DNA from: Protofrankia sp. CiT1 | GTDB taxonomy: Bacteria > Actinomycetota > Actinomycetes > Frankiales > Frankiaceae | Direction of reading: 5' to 3' | Length of the DNA stretch: 48,105 nucleotides | Assembly (NCBI RefSeq): GCF_917627385.1 | Contig: NZ_CAKJTL010000009.1 | Coordinates: 1 to 48,105 of the forward strand | Shown: positions 43,289-48,105 of the stretch, piece after piece | How the letters are laid out: each line of letters opens with the position of its first letter | Numbering within the stretch: the stretch's first letter is position 1 | Notes under the pieces: generated by a model | Database searches by the model: none | Told to the model about the DNA's origin: nothing | What the model saw: the letters and a program-made list of their open reading frames with translations, nothing else | Position numbers and translations under genes: made by a program

Positions 43289-44203
43289 GTGTCCGCTCTA
43301 CTCGTCCTGGTTGTCGGTTTGGTGGCGGGTATCGTGGCAGGGGTCACGGCGCGGCGGCACGGCCGCGTCGACGACGGCGCCCATCAGATGGTCAATTTCT
43401 GGGTACTCGACGTAGCCTTGCCCGCCCTGGCACTCCACGTATTACACAGTGTAATATTTCCTGCCAATCTGTTACTCATCGTCGCTGCCCCGTATCTGCT
43501 GTTCGCCTTCGGCACAACACTTTTCCTCTCGCTCGGACGCGTCCTGCACCTGCGCCGGGACGTCGTGGGCGCGCTGATCGTGACCGCCGCCGTGGCGAAC
43601 ACGTCTTTTGTCGGGATACCGATGGTCACGGCCTTCTTTGGAGCGGAATCGGTTCCGGTCGCGCTTCTCGTCGATCAGCTCGGCTCGTTCATCATCGTCG
43701 GGACGGCGGTCATCGCGGTGGCGGCCACAGCGTCGGGAGCCGGTGTCACCCGGGCGGAGATCGCCCGCCGACTACTCACGGCACCCGCGCTGATCGCATT
43801 ACTGACAGGGCTGGTACTGCGTCCGGTCGCCTTCCCCGGCTGGCTGACGGCGACGTTGACCACCCTCGGCTCAACCCTCACGCCTCTGGCGCTGTTCTCG
43901 ATCGGTCTGCAACTGCGTATCGGCGCGGTGCGTGCCTGGCGTCGGGAGCTCGCGATCGGTCTGCTGGTCAAGCTCGTTATCGGCCCCGCCCTGGTGTTCG
44001 GGGTCTATGCCCTGGCCGGCTCCCTTGGCGACCATGGGGTCCAAGTCGCGCTGTTCGAAACCGCGATGCCACCGATGGTTGCTGGAGCAATGATCGCCAT
44101 GCGGTACGGCCTGGCTACTCCGCTGCCCAGCCTGATGGTCGGCGTCGGGGTTCCGGTATCGCTCCTCACACTGCCCATCTGGTCATGGATCTTACAGGGC
44201 TGA
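43289..44203 (+). CDS. AEC (auxin efflux carrier) family transporter
   Basis: A 304-residue membrane protein with about ten hydrophobic segments arranged as two five-segment halves. It has the family motifs NFWVLDVALPALALHVL near the N-terminus, ANTSFVGIPMV (the crossing-loop Asn/Pro motif) and ETAMPPMVAGAMIA in the second half. AEC carriers export small organic acids such as malate; the substrate is unknown here. GTG 43289 follows AGGA. Divergent from the DedA gene across 170 bases. Confidence 0.9.
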   Translation: MSALLVLVVGLVAGIVAGVTARRHGRVDDGAHQMVNFWVLDVALPALALHVLHSVIFPANLLLIVAAPYLLFAFGTTLFLSLGRVLHLRRDVVGALIVTAAVANTSFVGIPMVTAFFGAESVPVALLVDQLGSFIIVGTAVIAVAATASGAGVTRAEIARRLLTAPALIALLTGLVLRPVAFPGWLTATLTTLGSTLTPLALFSIGLQLRIGAVRAWRRELAIGLLVKLVIGPALVFGVYALAGSLGDHGVQVALFETAMPPMVAGAMIAMRYGLATPLPSLMVGVGVPVSLLTLPIWSWILQG

Positions 44204-44316
44204 TTCGCTGTTGGCTGCGGATGCGGGCTCGGCTGCCTTCGGGCTGGCGCCCGCAGTAGGTTACTTTCTCTACCGGCGCACTGGCACCGTCCGATCTGGA
44301 ACCCTGACTACCAGCA

Positions 44317-44536
44317 TAAGAGCGCCCGGCAATAGGGGTGTGGGTCAAAGAGTGGGGCTGGCGTGCGTGCATCGCGAGGCGGCGGAGGCAGGCACCGGAG
44401 GTGTTGGGTGGCGACCGACGAGCCGGGGTACCCGTGCATCGCGCGGCGATGGACGGGGAGTGATGGACGGGGAGCGATGACGCGAGGTGGCTGCCCCAGC
44501 CCCGCGATGCCGCGTCCCCTATTGCCGGGCTCTAAC
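44317..44536. repeat. Family-A palindromic MITE-like element, copy 6 (complete)
   Basis: A 220-base copy in the same orientation as copy 2 and very similar to it: left terminal repeat AGAGCGCCCGGCAATAGGGG, then TGCGTGCATCGCGAGGCG, GGTGGCGACCGACGAGCCGG, and a right end CCCCTATTGCCGGGCTCTAA. A 14-base duplication (TGATGGACGGGGAG) inside it explains the extra length. Confidence 0.85.
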
Positions 44537-44697
44537 ATGCCGCGCTCCCGCCAGGAACCGGCCCTGCACCGGCTCCTGGCGGCATTCCGGGACACATCCG
44601 GATACGGCGTGCTGTGCGACACATCGTTGAACTTTCCCGGCTATGGATTCATCAACCGGATGTCCGAGCTCATCGGCTACTGCGAGACACAGCGCAT
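44537..44697 (+). pseudogene. Carbamoyltransferase (NodU/CmcH-type) C-terminal remnant
   Basis: About 54 residues resembling the end of the Carbam_trans C-terminal domain: ALHRLLAAFRDTSGYGVLCDTSLNFPGYGFINRMSELIGYCE. Carbamoyltransferases of this type add a carbamoyl group to antibiotics or lipochitooligosaccharides. The N-terminal ~90% of the protein is absent and replaced by family-A copy 6; the end runs directly into the family-B element. The usual NTS motif reads DTS here. Confidence 0.65.
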
Positions 44698-44869
44698 CTC
44701 AGAGCGCGTTTGAGATCGTCATTCCGGCTCGCCGTGTCCAGGCGCCCCCTGGCCGCGTTATCGGCCACACCGAGACAACTCATCCGGTATCGCTTCGGCC
44801 TTCCGTCTTGCCAGGGGGTGCCTGGACACGGCTCACTGATCGAAAGCCCGATCTCACACACGCTCTCAG
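44698..44869. repeat. Family-B hairpin element, copy 2 (complete)
   Basis: A 172-base element. Outer arms CTCAGAGCGCGTTTGAGATCG (44698-44718) and its imperfect complement at 44849-44869 (17 of 21). Inner arms of 23 bases at 44731-44753 and 44810-44832 pair with one mismatch. The ends resemble IS5-type termini, but no transposase is encoded, so it may be a derivative of such an IS. Confidence 0.75.
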
Positions 44870-45012
44870 ACGTGATTGTCAGTGACAGCTGGTACCAGCC
44901 GCTCTGGTAGGCAGCGGTAACCGTCACCACAAGGACACCGAGGATGTATCGAGAGGTCTGTGCCTGATCGTCTCGCACCGCGCTCCGGGTCCCGGGTTCC
45001 TTCCGCCAGCCC

Positions 45013-45675
45013 TCACGTTGTTGCCGGGTGGACGCGGGCGAGCCGGCGGGCAGCGGTGACAGCCTGGTCGCCAAAACGCTCGTAGTAGCGGGAAAGCAGG
45101 GTGAGGTCCACAGCGCTCTGCACCCCATGCGGCCACGCCGGATCGGTCAGGGTTGCCAGCAGCCGCCGGTGGATCTGGTCGATCTGGTCGTCGGCGGCCT
45201 CCACCTGCCGCGCCGCTTCACGATCATCATTGCGGATCGCGGCGGCGAGCTGCTCAGCCAGGTCGCCACACAGCCGACCGAGACGGGTGATGACGGGACG
45301 CAACGGAGCCGGAACCACCGATGCCGGTCGTCGCAGGTCGGCGGTGGTGGCGATGTGATCGGCAAGCTCCCCCATCCGTTCCACCGCGGTCGCGATACGC
45401 AGACAGGCGACAACAAGCTGAAGGTCCCCGGCCACTGGGTTCTGGCAGGCCAGCAGCACGACCAGCTCGTCGTCCAGTTCCTGGCTGTCGGCATGCAGCC
45501 GCGCCAAGGCGGCGTGTACAGCGATGGTGTCAGCCTGGCCCGCATCGGGACCGGCCACCGCGGCGGTGGCGGCTATGACGATCTGGCTCGCCTCGCCGGC
45601 AAGCCCGCCCAGAGTGGCTCGGACCCGATCCAACTCGGCGGTGTATTCAAACCGATGCGGTCCCGGAACATCCAT
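45013..45675 (-). CDS. phoU: PhoU family protein
   Basis: A 220-residue all-helical protein with two PhoU repeats: FEYTAELDRVRATLGGLAGEA ... LDDELVVLLACQNPVAGDLQLVVACLRIATAVERMGELADHIA, and the second DDQIDQIHRRLLATL ... LLSRYYERFGDQAVTAARRL with the conserved E/D-R-xGD metal-binding motifs. PhoU modulates phosphate uptake by the Pst system and PhoR signalling; no pst or phoR genes lie nearby. The GGAGG Shine-Dalgarno abuts ATG 45675 with no spacing, which is odd. It follows the MMPL gene on the same strand by 97 bases. Confidence 0.9.
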   Translation of the reverse strand: MDVPGPHRFEYTAELDRVRATLGGLAGEASQIVIAATAAVAGPDAGQADTIAVHAALARLHADSQELDDELVVLLACQNPVAGDLQLVVACLRIATAVERMGELADHIATTADLRRPASVVPAPLRPVITRLGRLCGDLAEQLAAAIRNDDREAARQVEAADDQIDQIHRRLLATLTDPAWPHGVQSAVDLTLLSRYYERFGDQAVTAARRLARVHPATT

Positions 45676-45772
45676 CCTCCGATAATGCTCCCATCTCGGC
45701 GTCCCGGCTCGTCGAGAACGGGCACAAAATGGACGTTACACGCCCTTTTCCGGCTTTCAGCCGCCCGTCCGG

Positions 45773-47992
45773 TCAGCCATGAAGCCCGCCCGGATCGGCC
45801 GCGGGGCGTCCCCTGGGCGCCAGCGGCGAGTTCCTGACCCGGAAGACCCGCGCGACATTCCGCGGCAGCCACCAGTTCCAGCGCCCGAAGAGCTTCATCG
45901 CGCTCGGGACGAGCAGCGCCCGGATGATGGTCACATCAAGAATGATCGCCGCCGCGAGCCCGAACCCGAACTGTTGCAGACCGACGATGGACCCGGCGAC
46001 GAAACCCATGAAGGCCGCGAACATGACGAGTCCGGCCGCGGTCACGATGCGACCGGTCCTCGCCAGCCCGAGTACCACCGCGGTCTCGTTGTCATGGCCG
46101 GCGTCCCACTCCTCGCGCATGCGGCTCACCAGGAAGACCTCGTAGTCCATGGAGAGGCCGAACACCATCGCGAAGATGAAGACCGGGATCCAGCCCTCGA
46201 TCTGGTCGAAGGAGATGAGCCCGAGCGCGCTGCCCACGCCCCACTTGAAGAAAACCACGAGCAGGCCGTAGGCAGCAGTGATCGAAAGCAGGTTCAGAAT
46301 AATCGCCTTCAGTGGCAGGACGATTGACCGGAAGGCCCGCAGCAACAGGAAGTACGTCAGGAGGAGCACTCCGAGTACGAGCCAGGGGAAGGCGCTGTAG
46401 GTGAGATCGAGGAAGTCCACCCCGCTCGGCGGGCCACCGCCGGCATAGACGCTGACACCGGTGGGGAATCCGGCGGCCGTGACGATGTCATGACGAAGGC
46501 GGTCGGCGAAGTCGAGCGATGCGGGTACCCCGTACTCGCTCTTCCCGATCACCTGTAGTTGCAGGTAGCGCCGGGACGGGTCGACGAACTGGCCGCCGGA
46601 CTGGCCGCCGGACTGGCCACCGGACGAAGCGGCGGACGGGTCGAAGACGACCGCGGCGACCTCCGGGTCGGCGTGCAGGCCATCCTGGAACCGGCTGAGC
46701 GCGGCGCGCAGCTGTGGATCATCCGCTCCACCGGGCTGGTGGGTATCAATAACGACTGCCGTCGGTGCCAGTGCGCCCCCGCCGACCGCCCCGGAGAGAA
46801 TGTCGAGGCCCTGGACGCTCTCGAGATTGCGCGGGATGCCCTTGTTCGAGCCCGGCCCGAGCTCAAGGGCGGTGACGGGCAGCGCAAGCGTGCCGAGCAA
46901 AGCTGTGGTGCCAGCCGCGATGGCCACCGGATGGCGCATGATCGCCCGTGCGAAACGCGCCCAGAAGTTCTCCTCCGCCTCCCGCCGCTCGGTGATGGAG
47001 TGCGGTAGGAGCCGCACCCGATCGAGCTTCGCGGCCAGGAAGTACAGCAGCACGGGTAGCAGCGTGAGCGCGCAGATGACCGAGACGACCGGGATGAACA
47101 GGCCCCCGAGGCCGAAACCACGCATGAACGGCACCGGCATGGCCAGCATGAGCGCGAGACCGATGGCGACTGCCGTGCCGCTGAACACGACCGCGCGGCC
47201 GGCTGTCCGCATCGTGGCGACGATCGCGTCCGGTCTTTCCCTGCCGCGCCGCAGCTCCTCCCGGTAACGGTAAATGATCAGCAACGAGTAGTCGACGGCG
47301 ATGCCCAGGCCGATCAGCGTGACCAGGTTCTGCAGGTAGGTCGACAGCTCCATGTAGTGCGCGAAGATCCAAATGATCGCCAGGGTCGTGGGGATCGCCG
47401 CCGCCGCAAAGATCAGAGGGAGGAGAAAGGCGAGCGTCCCGAAGACGAACGCGAGGATGACGAGCGCGATCGGAATGGCGATGTAGAGCTCGCCGATCTG
47501 GAGGTCACGTTTGAACACTGGATCAAGATCATGCTCGATCGCGGCCTGGCCGGTGACGTAGAGCTGTGCACCCGGCACGGTGCCGGCCGCGGCACGCATC
47601 GTGCCGGTGTAGCCCTTCGCGTCGGCCGGCTCGAGATTTGACACGATGCGGGCACTGACAACGGAGTCGGACAGCGGTTGCACCGATGCGACCACCCCGC
47701 TGGGAAGAACACCGGCCGCGCGGTGAGCCGCCTGGTCGACCGCGGGCACGAGCTGGCTGGCAGACCCCGGCGCGGTACGTACGACAAGCATGAAGGAACC
47801 GGTCGTCCGCTGGCCGAAACGGTCCTCAAGAATCTTCTCCGCCCGCTGGGTGTCGGTACCGGGAAGCGTGAAGCGGTTCGTCAGGAGGCCGCTCAGCCCG
47901 GACGCGGCCGCGCTCGACATGACGAACACAACCGCCCAGACCGCTACGACAGCCCATCGATAACGGATCATCGCGCGCGTCCAGCGTTCCAT
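45773..47992 (-). CDS. MMPL/RND family membrane transporter
   Basis: A 739-residue transporter with the MMPL layout: TM1 (about residues 12-32), a large periplasmic loop (33-165), TM2-6 with the GLGIAVDYSLLIIYRYREEL motif (proton-relay Asp/Tyr), a cytoplasmic loop, TM7, a second periplasmic loop and TM8-12 with GLSMDYEVFLVSRMREEW. A Ser-Gly-Gly-Gln tandem (12-bp units near 46595) sits in the second periplasmic loop. MMPL proteins export lipids, siderophores or hopanoids using the proton gradient; the substrate is unknown. ATG 47992 follows GAGGTAG. Confidence 0.93.
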   Translation of the reverse strand: MERWTRAMIRYRWAVVAVWAVVFVMSSAAASGLSGLLTNRFTLPGTDTQRAEKILEDRFGQRTTGSFMLVVRTAPGSASQLVPAVDQAAHRAAGVLPSGVVASVQPLSDSVVSARIVSNLEPADAKGYTGTMRAAAGTVPGAQLYVTGQAAIEHDLDPVFKRDLQIGELYIAIPIALVILAFVFGTLAFLLPLIFAAAAIPTTLAIIWIFAHYMELSTYLQNLVTLIGLGIAVDYSLLIIYRYREELRRGRERPDAIVATMRTAGRAVVFSGTAVAIGLALMLAMPVPFMRGFGLGGLFIPVVSVICALTLLPVLLYFLAAKLDRVRLLPHSITERREAEENFWARFARAIMRHPVAIAAGTTALLGTLALPVTALELGPGSNKGIPRNLESVQGLDILSGAVGGGALAPTAVVIDTHQPGGADDPQLRAALSRFQDGLHADPEVAAVVFDPSAASSGGQSGGQSGGQFVDPSRRYLQLQVIGKSEYGVPASLDFADRLRHDIVTAAGFPTGVSVYAGGGPPSGVDFLDLTYSAFPWLVLGVLLLTYFLLLRAFRSIVLPLKAIILNLLSITAAYGLLVVFFKWGVGSALGLISFDQIEGWIPVFIFAMVFGLSMDYEVFLVSRMREEWDAGHDNETAVVLGLARTGRIVTAAGLVMFAAFMGFVAGSIVGLQQFGFGLAAAIILDVTIIRALLVPSAMKLFGRWNWWLPRNVARVFRVRNSPLAPRGRPAADPGGLHG

Positions 47993-48105
47993 CGCAGCTA
48001 CCTCGTTACCAGCGCCTGCCTGGTGGCTCCCCGGTTGTCACCCGAGTGTGAACGCCGGCGGGCCGGCTCGCTCGGTGACCGTCCGCGGCACACGTCCCTT
48101 AGTGG

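Larger units (their letters stand above)
44204..45012. other. Repeat-filled stretch with a gene remnant
   Basis: It contains, in order, family-A copy 6 (44317-44536), a carbamoyltransferase remnant (44537-44697) and the complete family-B element (44698-44869). No intact gene is present. Confidence 0.6.

Noticed and set aside
45028-45837. Long plus-strand ORF opposite phoU
   Set aside because: It is antisense to a gene with clear PhoU repeats and has no family features.

Overview
The window is high-GC actinomycete chromosome, and the gene content and style (long Pro/Ala/Gly-rich tails, DUF397/XRE pairs, WXG-type protein, DLW-39 protein, dispersed small palindromic elements) fit a Frankia-like member of the Frankiales; that assignment is an inference, since no rRNA or marker comparison is possible here. 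No sequencing-type artefact is obvious.

The left third (about 2.4-18.6 kb) is conserved core. It has the order tRNA-Leu(CAG), fhaA, fhaB, pstP, rodA, pbpA, pknA, pknB, trpG, crgA, PH-domain membrane protein, ppiA, which is the origin-proximal cell-growth locus known from Mycobacterium tuberculosis (Rv0020c to Rv0009). The seven genes fhaA-pknB form one tightly packed plus-strand operon with four ATGA/GTGA overlaps: two Ser/Thr kinases, their phosphatase, two FHA readers and a SEDS/PBP pair that polymerises and crosslinks peptidoglycan. An acyl-CoA ligase sits between trpG and crgA and a rhomboid protease between the PH protein and ppiA. Left of the core are a zinc-ribbon protein, a rhodanese and a secreted HNH-type lipoprotein.

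The middle (18.9-36.6 kb) is accessory: a GMC/cholesterol-oxidase-like enzyme, a winged-helix protein, an alkyltransferase (ogt), a kinase-like phosphotransferase, a WXG-type protein, a beta-propeller lipoprotein, a DEDDh exonuclease, a GAP-family membrane protein, a GH15 glucoamylase/trehalase, a DUF397 + XRE regulator pair with matching operator-like motifs, a small ORF followed by a perfect 13-bp hairpin and a degenerate NUDIX protein, a DUF4232 lipoprotein and a thioesterase-like protein.

The right part (36.7-48.1 kb) begins with cspA and becomes a zone of decay around tRNA-Ala(TGC): two tyrosine-integrase remnants, an internally deleted IS30-family element with an inverted fragment of a second copy, tandem duplications, a tRNA 3'-end fragment and a carbamoyltransferase remnant. 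DLW-39, PEBP, DedA, AEC transporter, PhoU-like and MMPL genes are intact.

The most distinctive feature is a family of about 135-220 bp palindromic, MITE-like elements (family A; six recognisable copies plus one diverged), and a second 172-bp hairpin element (family B; one complete, one truncated copy). They mark nearly every boundary of the accessory zones, and in two places their terminal repeats supply the stop codon of the neighbouring reading frame.
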